Source: Candidatus Woesearchaeota archaeon B3_Woes (GTDB lineage Archaea; Nanobdellota; Nanobdellia; Woesearchaeales; B3-WOES). From it: 40,379 nt of DNA. Each line of letters opens with the position of its first letter. Within the stretch, counting starts at the first letter, position 1. Of the stretch, positions 1 through 8,737 are shown in pieces. A program made the position numbers and the translations under genes. Location of the stretch: assembly GCA_005222965.1 (NCBI GenBank), contig NJBG01000001.1, positions 960,167 to 1,000,545 on the forward strand, read 5' to 3'. The notes beneath the pieces are model-generated. The model had not been told where the DNA came from, searched no databases, and worked only from the letters and a program-made list of their open reading frames with translations.

Positions 1-488
1 TTCAAGAAATTGATAAAAGATTAAGAAAAAGAAGAACAAAAAAAGAAGCAAAACTTCTAGATAAACTAAATTCATTAGGATTTACTCCAAAACTAATAGA
101 AGCAGACGAAAATAAAATAATTATGGAGTTTATTGAAGGCAAAACACTAAGAGATTGCCTAACAGAAAAAAACTACAAACAATTAATGAAAGAATTAGGC
201 CAAAAAATAGCAATTTTACATGAAAATAACATTATTCACGGAGATCTAACAACATCTAATTTTATTTTTAACAAACAAATCTATTTTATAGACTTTGGAT
301 TAAGCTTTGAAAGCCATAAAGTAGAAGATAAAGCAGTTGATCTGCATCTATTAAGACAAGCATTAGAATCAAAACACTATAAAATCTGGAAAGAATGTTT
401 TGAAGAAGTATTAAAATCCTATAAAAATAAAGAAGTTATAGAAAGATTAAAACTCGTTGAAACAAGAGGAAGATATAAACATAAATAA
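1..488 (+). CDS. bud32: Bud32/Kae1-associated kinase, C-terminal part
   Basis: This is the 3' part of a gene entering from the left edge; the frame is open from base 3. The visible protein begins with a basic stretch (KRLRKRRTKKEAKLL) typical of the Bud32 N-lobe, followed by the hinge (MEFIEGKTLRD), the catalytic loop HGDLTTSNF (HGDLTxSN in the family) and the IDFGL metal-binding motif, and ends in the basic RGRYKHK tail. Bud32 is the small atypical kinase/ATPase of the KEOPS complex that makes the t6A modification at position 37 of ANN-decoding tRNAs, in the cytoplasm. The ATP-binding glycine-rich N-lobe lies outside the window, so whether it is fused to Kae1, as in some archaea, cannot be seen. 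Confidence 0.9.
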   Translation, partial: QEIDKRLRKRRTKKEAKLLDKLNSLGFTPKLIEADENKIIMEFIEGKTLRDCLTEKNYKQLMKELGQKIAILHENNIIHGDLTTSNFIFNKQIYFIDFGLSFESHKVEDKAVDLHLLRQALESKHYKIWKECFEEVLKSYKNKEVIERLKLVETRGRYKHK

Positions 489-498
489 AAAACAAAAA

Positions 499-508
499 AT
501 TTATATAT
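499..508 (+). promoter_or_regulatory. TATA-like box upstream of the methyltransferase/radical SAM genes
   Basis: An A/T block (TTTATATATT) lies about 30 nt before a ten-codon ATG-initiated reading frame (537-569, MTRVGYIHCC) and about 175 nt before the methyltransferase. If this is the promoter, the transcript has a leader of about 150 nt, unusual here where most genes look leaderless. Confidence 0.4.
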
Positions 509-673
509 TACCTATCCATTAACATATTTGATACAAATGACAAGAGTTGGTTATATTCATTGTTGCTAAAGATTTTTCTAGTTTTAACTATATAGTTCAT
601 CATCATCAAAATATTCATTTTCTTATTAAATTTCTAAAAGTCATCTGGACTCTAAACAGGGAGAAATACAAAA

Positions 674-778
674 ATGAAAAGCGAGGGTAATGTACAAGAA
701 AGTACTGATTGTATTCACTGTAATAAGGAAGGCCACATTAGAGAAATCTCTAAACTATCTGGTTTGTCCTTCAGATAA
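674..778 (+). CDS. Small ORF (34 aa) overlapping the methyltransferase start; leader peptide or frameshifted N-terminus
   Basis: An ATG at 674 is preceded by AGGGAGA at 658-664, a better-placed Shine-Dalgarno site than that of the overlapping methyltransferase ATG at 690, whose GAGGGT lies only about 2 nt upstream. The 34-codon frame is hydrophilic, contains a CIHC (CxxC) motif, and stops at 776-778 inside the methyltransferase gene in another frame. It may be a genuine small peptide, a translational coupler, or the true N-terminus of the methyltransferase separated by a one-base indel. Nothing identifies it as a known family. Confidence 0.35.
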   Translation: MKSEGNVQESTDCIHCNKEGHIREISKLSGLSFR

Positions 779-1781
779 AGCAGATCTTAGATTGAATATT
801 GGTAACTCTGATTTAATATCAGAAGGAGAATTCCAATGTAATGAATGTGGAAGAACATATGAGATTAAAGACGGAGTACCATATTTTTTTGAAAAAGGTA
901 ATGGATCTGAATGGAAAGACAATCTGACCGATAACACAATAATAGAAGATATTGCAGAGACTATTTCTGATAAAGACATTACTTGGTCAAAAATAATTGC
1001 ACTAAGTCCTTTATTCTTAAATAACGTGAAGGATAGAAGAAAAGCAATAGATAAAATATTTGGTATTGTTGGGAAAATAATAAGACTATGCGATGTTAAT
1101 AGTGAAACAGAAGCGTATCTAACTCAAGCAGCAATTGCAGCAAGATACGATATTGAAGTTTATAAAGGCACTTTTAAACTTCCAGAAGAAGCTCTATCAT
1201 ATCTAAAGAATAACTACCGTAAAAGACAGGGTATTATTGTAGAAGGAGCATGCGCTACAGGAGATTGTTTATTGGAATTAGAGGAAACTCTTGATTCTAG
1301 ATTCTATATAGGATTAGATATTTCAGGAACAATGGTAAGAAAAGCGCAACAAAACATAAAGGAAAATGTGTTATTTGTGCAAGGAGATGTTACTTCTTTA
1401 CCTCTAAAAAGAAATTCAGCAGGAATCTATGTTTTGAATAATCTTTTTGATAGAGTTGTTGACCCTCCTAAAACATGTGAGGAAGCCGATCTTATTCTTA
1501 GGTCAGCAAAGCAATCTTTCCTTGTGTTAAGTAATTGTGACCCTCTCCAGTTTGGGTACACAACAGAAAAAGGAGATAAAATTATCTTTGTTCCGGAAAA
1601 TAAGCAGCTTACTCTTGAAGAAGGGTTAGAGAAAGCAGGATTCAATAGGAGAGTCATGGAACAAGGTATGTGGCAAATAGAAACAGCAGCCTATGGGAGA
1701 GAAGCCCTGCCTTATAAATGTTTAGTTGGAAGTAGACCCACATTAGATGAGTTTTGCTTAAGAAATATTGGAGGTATTTAA
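690..1781 (+). CDS. Trm112-like zinc ribbon fused to class I SAM-dependent methyltransferase
   Basis: The protein (363 aa) begins with a Trm112/UPF0434-like zinc ribbon at about residues 26-70: LVCP, then CNECGRTYEIKDGVPYF. After a helical linker comes a class I methyltransferase fold: the glycine-motif equivalent IIVEGACATGDCLLEL, the acidic strand YIGLDISGTM, and VQGDVTSLPL for motif III. The substrate is unknown. The fused ribbon suggests a self-contained version of the Trm112-activated methyltransferase arrangement, which acts on rRNA, tRNA or release factors in other systems. It overlaps or abuts the radical SAM gene (ATG at 1784, 2 nt after the stop), so the two are probably co-translated. 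The first about 20 residues are uncertain because of the small ORF at 674. Confidence 0.75.
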   Translation: MYKKVLIVFTVIRKATLEKSLNYLVCPSDKADLRLNIGNSDLISEGEFQCNECGRTYEIKDGVPYFFEKGNGSEWKDNLTDNTIIEDIAETISDKDITWSKIIALSPLFLNNVKDRRKAIDKIFGIVGKIIRLCDVNSETEAYLTQAAIAARYDIEVYKGTFKLPEEALSYLKNNYRKRQGIIVEGACATGDCLLELEETLDSRFYIGLDISGTMVRKAQQNIKENVLFVQGDVTSLPLKRNSAGIYVLNNLFDRVVDPPKTCEEADLILRSAKQSFLVLSNCDPLQFGYTTEKGDKIIFVPENKQLTLEEGLEKAGFNRRVMEQGMWQIETAAYGREALPYKCLVGSRPTLDEFCLRNIGGI

Positions 1782-1783
1782 AA

Positions 1784-2788
1784 ATGACAGCTGTACCAAT
1801 AAATGAAAAAATCCCTGTAATTAATGGATTGAATTTAACAAATGAGGAATTAAAAAAAGCAGAATTAGAAAACAAAATGCTTCTAATAGATATTGAAACA
1901 AGCAATAAATGCAATCTCAATTGCAAATATTGTTTCAGAGATGTTTATGGAACAAAAGAAGCATTAAAGAAAGAACTGGATCTTAATAAAAGATTAAACC
2001 TGATAAAACAGGCAAGAGAGCTTGGCTGTAAAACTATTAAGATTACAGGTGCAGGAGAACCATTTGCTGACCCTGATGTCTGGCCAATGATAGAATATGC
2101 TAATTCATTAGGGATGTGGGTTATGATTTTTACAAACGGTTCTTTGATAGATAAAAACACAGCAAAGAAACTTATAAAGATGGATGTTTCATTAATAGTG
2201 AAATGCAATTCTCTTGATGAAAACAAAGAAGACCAGATGGTAGGTGTAAAAGGATACGCTAAAAAAAGAAATAAAGCAATTGAGTATTTAATCAAAGAAG
2301 GATTTAACAAAACAAATCCAACAAGATTAGGCAGAGATTTAGTGATTACAAACATAAACAAGGAGGAGATATATGATTCATTAAGATGGTGCAGAAAAAA
2401 TAAAGTTTTCCCCTTGTTTAGGCCGCTTATGCCAATTGGAGCAGCAAGAAAATTAACTGATTGGATGTTAAGTAAAGAAGAAACAAAAGAAATGTATGAG
2501 AAAGCAAGAGAAATTGACAACAAAGAGTTTGGATTGAAATATAATCTGACTTTACCTTACATGGGCGGCGTATGGTGCAGGCAACTCCATTATGCTATTT
2601 ATGTTAACATATTGGGTGAAGCTTATGCATGCACTGGTTCAAAAAAGATTCTTGGTAACTTCAAACAACAAAGCCTGAAAGAAATATGGAACAGCGAAGA
2701 AGCAAAAAGAATTCAGAACACACCTTATGATAGTTGTCCATTAAGAGAATCTTATTGGAGAGGAGAAAAGAATTATGATTGTATTTAA
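1784..2788 (+). CDS. Radical SAM protein with SPASM-like C-terminus
   Basis: The protein (334 aa) has the radical SAM signature CNLNCKYC (CxxxCxxC) near residue 43, followed by the GAGEP motif (ITGAGEPFADP) that binds the SAM amino group. The C-terminal third contains further cysteines (VWCRQL, YACTG, DSCPL, YDCI) and the block GNFKQQSLKEIWNSEEA, typical of SPASM/twitch domains that hold auxiliary Fe-S clusters. Such enzymes modify peptides, cofactors or RNA by radical chemistry; the substrate is unknown. I chose the ATG at 1784 over an in-frame upstream ATG at 1754 because GGAGGT (1770-1775) sits 8 nt before it and the upstream start lies inside the preceding gene. It forms a tight pair with the methyltransferase. 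Confidence 0.85.
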   Translation: MTAVPINEKIPVINGLNLTNEELKKAELENKMLLIDIETSNKCNLNCKYCFRDVYGTKEALKKELDLNKRLNLIKQARELGCKTIKITGAGEPFADPDVWPMIEYANSLGMWVMIFTNGSLIDKNTAKKLIKMDVSLIVKCNSLDENKEDQMVGVKGYAKKRNKAIEYLIKEGFNKTNPTRLGRDLVITNINKEEIYDSLRWCRKNKVFPLFRPLMPIGAARKLTDWMLSKEETKEMYEKAREIDNKEFGLKYNLTLPYMGGVWCRQLHYAIYVNILGEAYACTGSKKILGNFKQQSLKEIWNSEEAKRIQNTPYDSCPLRESYWRGEKNYDCI

Positions 2789-2860
2789 CTATTATTAAAC
2801 AAAGTTTTATGTTCAATTGAAGGAAATTTGTCAAAAACGTAGATACAAACATAAATAAAA

Positions 2861-3424
2861 TTAAATCTCAGAAATAGCTTCTTTAAATAACTCTTCAATC
2901 TTTTTATCCTTAAATTTTATTTGCTTAACTAATTCCTTTGCTTTCTCAGATATTCTTTTATACATAAATTGAATTTTCTCTTTTGTTCTTTCCATGCCAT
3001 ATCTTTTAAAATAATGAGGAATATTATAATCAAAATATGCAAGACTATCTGCCTCCATTAAAATAGTTTCTTCTTCATTTCCTCCTTCTTCATGAACTTC
3101 GATAAGACGTTTAACTTTCTCAACAGTTTCTTTGTTATAATCATATTTCTTCATTAAATCACTTGTTATTTTTGCAGATCTTATTGCATGTTCTTTTTTA
3201 AACTCATGAATTTTTGAATAATCTTTCAAATCTTTTTCAGTTATTCCAGTGATAGCTCTCTCTATATCATGAGCTAAAGCAGCAATTTTTAATGCTTCAT
3301 CAGAATCTGGTTTTAATTTAAGAACCCATTTTAATGTTAATTCAGAATGTATTGGATCAAAAACAAGAGGAGATTTAACTATTATTTCTTTAATTTCTTT
3401 TTTAACTAAATCAAATTTACTCAT
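2861..3424 (-). CDS. HD-superfamily protein (DUF4202-like)
   Basis: The protein (187 aa) is a small all-helical predicted hydrolase. It shows spaced metal-ligand motifs: [13 protein letters not shown], the HD pair in LAAHDIERA-like context (ALAHDIERA), [10 protein letters not shown] and [11 protein letters not shown], then [16 protein letters not shown]. This pattern resembles the DUF4202 family of the HD superfamily, probable metal-dependent phosphohydrolases of unknown substrate. It is the last gene of the heat-shock operon: its ATG overlaps the dnaJ stop by 4 nt (ATGA), which implies translational coupling. Whether it serves the chaperone system or is a passenger is not visible. Confidence 0.65.
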   Translation of the reverse strand: MSKFDLVKKEIKEIIVKSPLVFDPIHSELTLKWVLKLKPDSDEALKIAALAHDIERAITGITEKDLKDYSKIHEFKKEHAIRSAKITSDLMKKYDYNKETVEKVKRLIEVHEEGGNEEETILMEADSLAYFDYNIPHYFKRYGMERTKEKIQFMYKRISEKAKELVKQIKFKDKKIEELFKEAISEI

Positions 3425-4506
3425 TTAAAAACCTTCTTAAACAAACTTTTATCCTTATCGGTTTTTTCAAACTCTTTTAACAAATCCTTTTGTTTCTTTG
3501 TTAATTTCTCAGGAACCTGAACAATTACTCTTATGTTTTGATCCCCATGACCATGACCATTGAGATGAGGCATTCCTTTTCCTCTCATTCTAAACAAAGT
3601 ATGTGTCTGAGTTCCAGCAGGAATTTTTAGTTTTGCCCTGCCATCTAAAGTTGGAACTTCTATTTCAGTACCTAACGAAGCCTGAGTAAAGCTTATTGGA
3701 ACTTCAAGATTTAAATCATCATCCTCTCTTTCAAATATTTTATGTGGTTTTATATTTAATTCAACATAAAGATTTCCAGATGGTCCTCCTCTTCTGCCAG
3801 CTTCTCCTTCTCCAGAAATTCTTAATCTTAAACCATCACTAGTGCCTTTAGGAATATCTACATCAATGTTTCTTGTTTTTTTAACTACACCAGTTCCATC
3901 ACAAACAGAACACTCTTCTTTAATATATTTACCTTCTCCTCCACACTTTCTACAATGAGCTGTTTGAGAAAAATAACCAAAAGGCGTTCTCCTTTCTTGT
4001 CTTACATAACCACTTCCATGACAATCAGGACAATTTACAACATCAGATTTAGATTTAGCTCCACTTCCATCACATTTTTCACATTTTTCAAGCCTTGGAA
4101 TAACTATTGTTTTTGTAGCACCAAAAGCAGCATCTTCTAAATCAATCTCTAATTCATATAAGAGATTGTTTCCGCTTTCAGGTTCACGCCTCCTTCCTCT
4201 TGATCTCCCACCACCAAAAAACTGATTCAATATATCTTCAAAACCAAAATTTGCAAAATCACTAGGATTAAAACCACCACCATTAAATCCATTTGCAGCT
4301 GTTCCAAACTGATCATACTGTTGACGTTTATTATCATCCCCTAATACAGAAGCAGCCTCATTTAATTCTTTAAATTTTTCAGAAGAACCATCGCTCTTAT
4401 TTACATCAGGATGATATTTCTTAGCTAGTTTTTTATAGGCACTTTTAATCTCATCTTTTGTAGCACTTTTACTAACTCCTAATATTTTATAATAATCCTT
4501 TGTCAT
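3421..4506 (-). CDS. dnaJ: Chaperone DnaJ (Hsp40)
   Basis: A full-length type I Hsp40 of 361 aa. The J domain is at residues 3-70 with the HPD tripeptide at 32-34, which stimulates DnaK ATPase. A Gly/Phe-rich linker with GGG repeats follows, then a zinc domain with all four CxxCxGxG repeats ([32 protein letters not shown]), and the two C-terminal substrate-binding barrels. It lies 22 nt downstream of dnaK in the same operon. In archaea the DnaK system is of bacterial origin and patchily distributed, commoner in mesophiles, which suggests a moderate-temperature organism. Confidence 0.97.
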   Translation of the reverse strand: MTKDYYKILGVSKSATKDEIKSAYKKLAKKYHPDVNKSDGSSEKFKELNEAASVLGDDNKRQQYDQFGTAANGFNGGGFNPSDFANFGFEDILNQFFGGGRSRGRRREPESGNNLLYELEIDLEDAAFGATKTIVIPRLEKCEKCDGSGAKSKSDVVNCPDCHGSGYVRQERRTPFGYFSQTAHCRKCGGEGKYIKEECSVCDGTGVVKKTRNIDVDIPKGTSDGLRLRISGEGEAGRRGGPSGNLYVELNIKPHKIFEREDDDLNLEVPISFTQASLGTEIEVPTLDGRAKLKIPAGTQTHTLFRMRGKGMPHLNGHGHGDQNIRVIVQVPEKLTKKQKDLLKEFEKTDKDKSLFKKVFK

Positions 4507-4528
4507 TTTAAATTAAAAAGAAAAAAAA

Positions 4529-6430
4529 TTATTTCTTCTTCTTATCTTTTTCTTCTTCTACTTTGTAATCAGCATCAACTACTTTCTCATCTTTCTTGTC
4601 ATCTTTTCCCTTTTCCTGTTGTTTTGCAGCTTGTTCCTGAGCAACTTTCTGATACATTTCTGTTGACATCTTCTGAACAATCTCATTAACTTCTTCCATT
4701 TTCTTTTTTATTACTGCTGAATCTTTCTTCTCAGGTTTAAGAAGTTCTTTTAATTCCATTATTTTCCCTTTGACTTCTTCTAATTCTTTTTTATCAACTT
4801 TCCCTTCAAAATCCTTAAACATCTTTTCACTAGAAAATACCAAAGCATCTGCCTGATTAATTACTTCAACTTCTTCTTTTCTTTTCTTGTCTTCTTCTGC
4901 ATGCTCTTCTGCATCTTTCTTCATCTTTTCAATATCTTCATCATTTAGTTTTTGTGATGCTGTAATTTGGATTTTTTGTTCTTTTCCAGTTCCCATATCT
5001 TTTGCAGATACATGTATAATTCCATTTGCATCAATATCAAATGTAACCTCTATTTGAGGTATACCTCTTGGTGCAGGTGGAATTCCTACTAAATCAAATC
5101 TACCCAAGCTTTTATTATCTGCAGCCATCGGACGCTCCCCTTGTAAAACATTTATAGTTACTGCTGGCTGATTATCTGCAGCTGTTGAAAATGTCTGGCT
5201 TTTTTTAGATGGAATAGTTGTATTCCTTGCAATAAGTTCTGTTCTAACTCCTCCTAAAGTTTCAATACCTAAAGTTAGAGGTGTAACATCTAATAATAAG
5301 ATATCTTTAACCTCTCCTGCTAGTATTCCTGCCTGGATTGCTGCTCCATTAGCAACACACTCCATAGGATCTACTCCTCTTTCAGCCTTTTTTCCAACAA
5401 AATCTTCTACAAATTTCTTTACAATAGGCATTCTTGTAGGACCACCAACTAAGATTATCTTGTCTATATCACTTGAACTTAATTTAGAATCTTTCAAAGC
5501 TTGTTCTAAAGGATGTTTGCATTTTTCAACAAGATCTCCAACTAAATTTTCTAATTTAGCTCTTGAAATTTTCATTGTTAAATGTTTAGGTGTTCCATCC
5601 TTCTCAGCAACAAAAGGCAGATTAATATCTGTTTCAGTTGTATTTGACAATTCAATTTTTGCTTTTTCAGCAGCCTCTCTAATACGCTGCATAGCAGTTG
5701 GATCATCACCTACATCAATACCTTCTTTTTTCTTGAATTCTTCTATAATATGATTCATTAAGGTATTATCCATATCTGTTCCACCTAATTGTGTATCTCC
5801 TGAAGTAGATTTAACCTCAAATACACCATCTCCAAACTCCATTACTGTAACATCTAATGTTCCGCCACCAAAATCAAAAACTAATATTTTAATTTCTTTT
5901 TCTGACTTATCTAATCCATAAGCCATAGAAGCAGAAGTAGGTTCATTTACTAGTCTAACAACATCTAATCCAGCAATTGTTCCTGCATCTTTTGTTGCCT
6001 GTCTTTGATCATCATCAAAATAAGCAGGTACAGTAATAACTGCCTTTTTTATTGGCTCCCCAACAAATTCTTCTGCATCTTTCTTTATCTTTTGTAAAAG
6101 AAAAGCAGATATTTGCTGAGGTGTATACTCTTTATCATTAATCTTGTATTTATGTTTTGTACCAATCTTTCTTTTTGCAGCAGTTATTGTTCTTTCAGGA
6201 TTAGAAACAGCCTGTCTTCTTGCAGGTTCTCCAACCAACTTCTGATTGTCTTCAGTAAAAGCCACAACAGACGGAAATGCTTTTCCATACTGTGTTATTC
6301 CTTCTGCAGATGGAATTATTGTAGGTTTCCCTGCTTGCAAAATAGCTGCAGCAGAATTACTTGTCCCTAAATCAATTCCAATTATCTTCTCTTTTTTTGT
6401 AGATTTTTCTTTTTTATCATCATTTGTCAT
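4529..6430 (-). CDS. dnaK: Chaperone DnaK (Hsp70)
   Basis: A complete Hsp70 of 633 aa. The nucleotide-binding domain opens with [14 protein letters not shown] (phosphate 1 loop), contains [13 protein letters not shown] (phosphate 2) and [10 protein letters not shown] (adenosine loop); the linker is [15 protein letters not shown], followed by the beta-sandwich substrate domain and helical lid. The tail is lysine/glutamate-rich and ends in EEEKDKKKK rather than a eukaryotic EEVD. DnaK binds unfolded segments in an ATP cycle driven by DnaJ and GrpE, both in this operon. Its ATG overlaps the upstream small gene by 11 nt, so it is translationally coupled to it. Confidence 0.98.
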   Translation of the reverse strand: MTNDDKKEKSTKKEKIIGIDLGTSNSAAAILQAGKPTIIPSAEGITQYGKAFPSVVAFTEDNQKLVGEPARRQAVSNPERTITAAKRKIGTKHKYKINDKEYTPQQISAFLLQKIKKDAEEFVGEPIKKAVITVPAYFDDDQRQATKDAGTIAGLDVVRLVNEPTSASMAYGLDKSEKEIKILVFDFGGGTLDVTVMEFGDGVFEVKSTSGDTQLGGTDMDNTLMNHIIEEFKKKEGIDVGDDPTAMQRIREAAEKAKIELSNTTETDINLPFVAEKDGTPKHLTMKISRAKLENLVGDLVEKCKHPLEQALKDSKLSSSDIDKIILVGGPTRMPIVKKFVEDFVGKKAERGVDPMECVANGAAIQAGILAGEVKDILLLDVTPLTLGIETLGGVRTELIARNTTIPSKKSQTFSTAADNQPAVTINVLQGERPMAADNKSLGRFDLVGIPPAPRGIPQIEVTFDIDANGIIHVSAKDMGTGKEQKIQITASQKLNDEDIEKMKKDAEEHAEEDKKRKEEVEVINQADALVFSSEKMFKDFEGKVDKKELEEVKGKIMELKELLKPEKKDSAVIKKKMEEVNEIVQKMSTEMYQKVAQEQAAKQQEKGKDDKKDEKVVDADYKVEEEKDKKKK

Positions 6431-6743
6431 TTTCTTTTTCCCCCAAAACCGATTTTCTTAGTATTTTAACATCTTCATCCTTTAAAATTGGTTTTCCTTT
6501 TTTCATATTTTGAGCATAACTCACTATTTCAACAACCTCAAAAAGTTTTTTGAGCTTATTTAAGTTAAAATTATCATATTCTTTTATTGAAGCTAACGCC
6601 TGATAAACATCATAATCAGATGTAACTAAATCAATCTCACTTGATTTACATGTAATCAAAGTATCTGTTTCATCATCATCTGTAATCAGATACTTCAAAA
6701 TCTTCTCAGCTTTGATAAAGTATTTCTGTTTTTGTTGTGCCAT
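6420..6743 (-). CDS. Unknown 107-aa protein inside the heat-shock operon
   Basis: I do not recognise a family with certainty. The protein is small, soluble and mixed alpha/beta by eye, with a basic N-terminus, an acidic stretch (DDDETDT), then [22 protein letters not shown], which resembles a strand-helix element of PIN-domain proteins (the TSD...D part) but is too short for a full PIN nuclease. It overlaps dnaK by 11 nt and follows the DUF3467 gene by 1 nt, so the three are certainly co-transcribed. A role tied to the chaperones or to proteostasis is guilt by association only. Confidence 0.7.
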   Translation of the reverse strand: MAQQKQKYFIKAEKILKYLITDDDETDTLITCKSSEIDLVTSDYDVYQALASIKEYDNFNLNKLKKLFEVVEIVSYAQNMKKGKPILKDEDVKILRKSVLGEKENDK

Positions 6744-6744
6744 T

Positions 6745-7098
6745 TTACCCTAAATAAGATGGAGTTGTCGCTTTTCCACTACCTTTCTTTGGTTTTTTGT
6801 TTCTCTTTTCTATGATTTTCAATTGTTTTGGCTTTTCTATCTTACCAAACTCTTTCTCATAATTTTTAATAACTTCTCCTAACAACTCATAAAACTTTTT
6901 TGTATGATACACATCAAACATTACAATATTATGCTTTAGATTAATTACAGTGTTTTCTTTTGATCTTGGATCAACTCTCGGTGTTATACACTTAAAATCA
7001 AAGATAAACTGCATTGGATTAAAATTAATTGATGCTTCATGTGCAAAAAAATCAGGTGCTAAATCACCTATATTCATATTTATTTTTTGTTTTTCCAT
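6745..7098 (-). CDS. DUF3467 family protein
   Basis: The 117-aa protein carries the DUF3467 pattern: a segment after the start that ends in NFNPMQFIFDFKCITPR, then NIVMFDVYHTKKFYELLGEVIKNYEKEFG, followed by a basic tail (KKPKKGSGKA). The family is small, widespread in bacteria and archaea, and of unknown biochemical function. The ATG at 7098 is preferred over a TTG four codons upstream because GGGGGT lies just before it. It follows the YkgJ-like gene directly, within the heat-shock operon. Confidence 0.75.
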   Translation of the reverse strand: MEKQKINMNIGDLAPDFFAHEASINFNPMQFIFDFKCITPRVDPRSKENTVINLKHNIVMFDVYHTKKFYELLGEVIKNYEKEFGKIEKPKQLKIIEKRNKKPKKGSGKATTPSYLG

Positions 7099-7111
7099 TT
7101 TTACCCCCAAA

Positions 7112-7648
7112 TTACTTTAATATTTCATAATTTAGTATTTTATTTAATAGTTTTTTATCAGGAACTAATTCCTCTAATCTGCCTCCTGGTATAGTAGGAT
7201 GTGTTTTTAGATAGGTAGCCCACTGCCTTACACTTTCTGGATCATTTTTATTAACAAAATAATTCAATGTAAACCAAAGATGGATTGCTTCTCCATGTTT
7301 GTCACAATTACCAACCTTACAATGCAATGGTTTTACTTCCTGAATTGTACATCCTTGCTTTTCATCATGAAATACACACTCACCATATGGTTTGTCTTTA
7401 TCTTTTTTTATTAGCTTAGGCCTCATCAGCTTTGTATTAAATTTCTCACCTTCTTCTAAAAATTGTTTTTTTAATTTTTTCTCACGTACTCCCAAAAACT
7501 TTGCAATCTTTTTTGCATCGTCTTCAACCAAATAACCAGAACTATATTTGCAGCAATGACTGCACCTTTGACAATTTCCTGTTAAATCTAAAATATCTTT
7601 TAAAGGTGTTTTTGCGCTTACTTCAACATTTGGTAGCTCTTTTGTCAT
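7112..7648 (-). CDS. YkgJ-family cysteine-cluster (zinc/iron chelating) protein
   Basis: The 178-aa protein begins its conserved part with CQRCSHCCKYSSGYL, the CxxCxxCC core of the YkgJ/UPF0153 family, followed further on by the cysteines of YGECVFHDEKQGC and PLHCKVGNC, so eight cysteines are positioned to hold a metal or Fe-S centre. The function of the family is not established. An ATG at 7657 also exists, but the one at 7648 has GGGGATGAT 7-8 nt upstream, complementary to the 16S tail. The 5' end overlaps the grpE 3' end by about 26-35 nt, an unusually long overlap that ties the two genes together. Confidence 0.8.
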   Translation of the reverse strand: MTKELPNVEVSAKTPLKDILDLTGNCQRCSHCCKYSSGYLVEDDAKKIAKFLGVREKKLKKQFLEEGEKFNTKLMRPKLIKKDKDKPYGECVFHDEKQGCTIQEVKPLHCKVGNCDKHGEAIHLWFTLNYFVNKNDPESVRQWATYLKTHPTIPGGRLEELVPDKKLLNKILNYEILK

Positions 7649-8138
7649 GTTTATCATCCCCGCCTTTTGGACTTTTTTTTGAAATTTTAACTTTAGTATG
7701 CCTTATAACCTTATCATCTAGCATATATCCTTTCTGGAGCTCTTCTAATATCACTCCATCTTCTTTATTAGATTCCTGGGTTATTAAAACTTCGTGTTTG
7801 TATGGATCAAATCTACATCCTTCAATATTTATTTTCCTTAACCCCATATCTTCTAAAGTTTGAAAAAGCTGGGAATATATCAGCTCAACACCCTTTATGA
7901 ATTCTTCTTTATTGTCTGTATTTTTTAATGATAATTCAAAACTATCTAAAACACTTAGTAATTTAGTTATTAATTCAGCCTTAGCATATTTATTTATTTC
8001 ACTATTCTGGCTTTCAACTCTTTTTTTATAGTTTTCAAAATCAGCTTGTAATCTTTGAATTGTCTCAGTCAATTCTTTCTTTGTTTCATGTTTTTTTGAA
8101 TCTTTCATTTTACATCTTGTTGATTTAAAATCAACCAT
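7623..8138 (-). CDS. grpE: Nucleotide exchange factor GrpE
   Basis: The 171-aa protein has the GrpE layout: an N-terminal long coiled coil (ETIQRLQADFENYKKRVE), the four-helix segment ending in VLDSFELSL, and the C-terminal beta domain with FDPYKHEVL and VIRHTKVKISK. It releases ADP from DnaK. It is the first gene of the heat-shock operon. A TATA element on the minus strand (8160-8170) with CCGAAAC upstream predicts transcription starting within 1-2 nt of the ATG at 8138, so the mRNA is probably leaderless; an internal ATG at 8108 is possible but less likely. Confidence 0.95.
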   Translation of the reverse strand: MVDFKSTRCKMKDSKKHETKKELTETIQRLQADFENYKKRVESQNSEINKYAKAELITKLLSVLDSFELSLKNTDNKEEFIKGVELIYSQLFQTLEDMGLRKINIEGCRFDPYKHEVLITQESNKEDGVILEELQKGYMLDDKVIRHTKVKISKKSPKGGDDKHDKRATKC

Positions 8139-8157
8139 ACTAATCTAAGATAGTGCA

Positions 8158-8194
8158 GGTTATATTTAAATGTTTCGGAAAAGGTTTATAAATA
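8158..8194. promoter_or_regulatory. Divergent promoters of the heat-shock operon and the HTH regulator
   Basis: Two archaeal promoters lie back to back. On the minus strand, CCGAAAC followed by ATTTAAATATA (8160-8170) lies about 25 nt from the grpE start. On the plus strand, GGTTTATAAATA (8183-8194) lies about 22 nt from the regulator ATG at 8215. Any repressor bound between them would cover both BRE elements. No convincing palindrome is seen. Confidence 0.75.
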
Positions 8195-8214
8195 CTAAAG
8201 TTTATTACTATTTT

Positions 8215-8622
8215 ATGATAATCAGACATCAAAAAATTACTATTGTCAATGTTAGAAAACCAGTTCAGAGAAACATTAACTATGAGCTTCAATGGCTTGG
8301 TACTTCATTAGGTTTATTTAATCTAAGAGATAAGGACAAGAGCTGTTTTAGAATATTTCTTGAATTACTAAAAGCCGCAAAATCAAAAAAACCATTGACA
8401 TCAGACGAAATAGCATCACATCTTCAATTAAGCAGAGGAACAGTAATACATCATATAAACAAGCTGATGGAAGCAGGATTAGTTATTAATGAGAAAAACA
8501 AATACATGTTAAGGGTAGATAACCTAAAAATGCTTATTTCTGAAGTAGAAAAAGACATTCAAAGAACATTAGGAGACTTAAAAGAAGTAGCTTCTGATAT
8601 AGACGAATGGATGGGTTTATAA
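8215..8622 (+). CDS. Winged helix-turn-helix transcriptional regulator, divergent from the heat-shock operon
   Basis: The 135-aa protein has an N-terminal beta-rich segment, a winged HTH in the middle (SDEIASHLQLSRGTVIHHI, helix-turn-helix, then the wing KLMEAGLVINEKNKYML) and a C-terminal helix suited to dimerisation. The ArsR/MarR-like HTH is clear; the exact family is not. The start at 8215 is chosen because the TATA box at 8186-8194 would make it leaderless; an in-frame ATG at 8170 lies upstream of that box. Its position, sharing a promoter region of about 75 bp with grpE, suggests that it controls the chaperone operon, as Phr-type regulators do in other archaea. That role is inference. 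Confidence 0.8.
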   Translation: MIIRHQKITIVNVRKPVQRNINYELQWLGTSLGLFNLRDKDKSCFRIFLELLKAAKSKKPLTSDEIASHLQLSRGTVIHHINKLMEAGLVINEKNKYMLRVDNLKMLISEVEKDIQRTLGDLKEVASDIDEWMGL

Positions 8623-8737
8623 TCTATTTATCCAACCTCTATACAAAAATTTATAAATGATGGTTGCTTTTTCTCCATTTCAAAGAGCAGTAATTTCTCT
8701 TTTAATTCAATAAAAAAGGCGATAGGAGATAGAATAA

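Noticed and set aside
8183-8200. Phr-like operator at the heat-shock promoter
   Set aside because: No clear inverted repeat or match to the Pyrococcus operator could be made out by eye.
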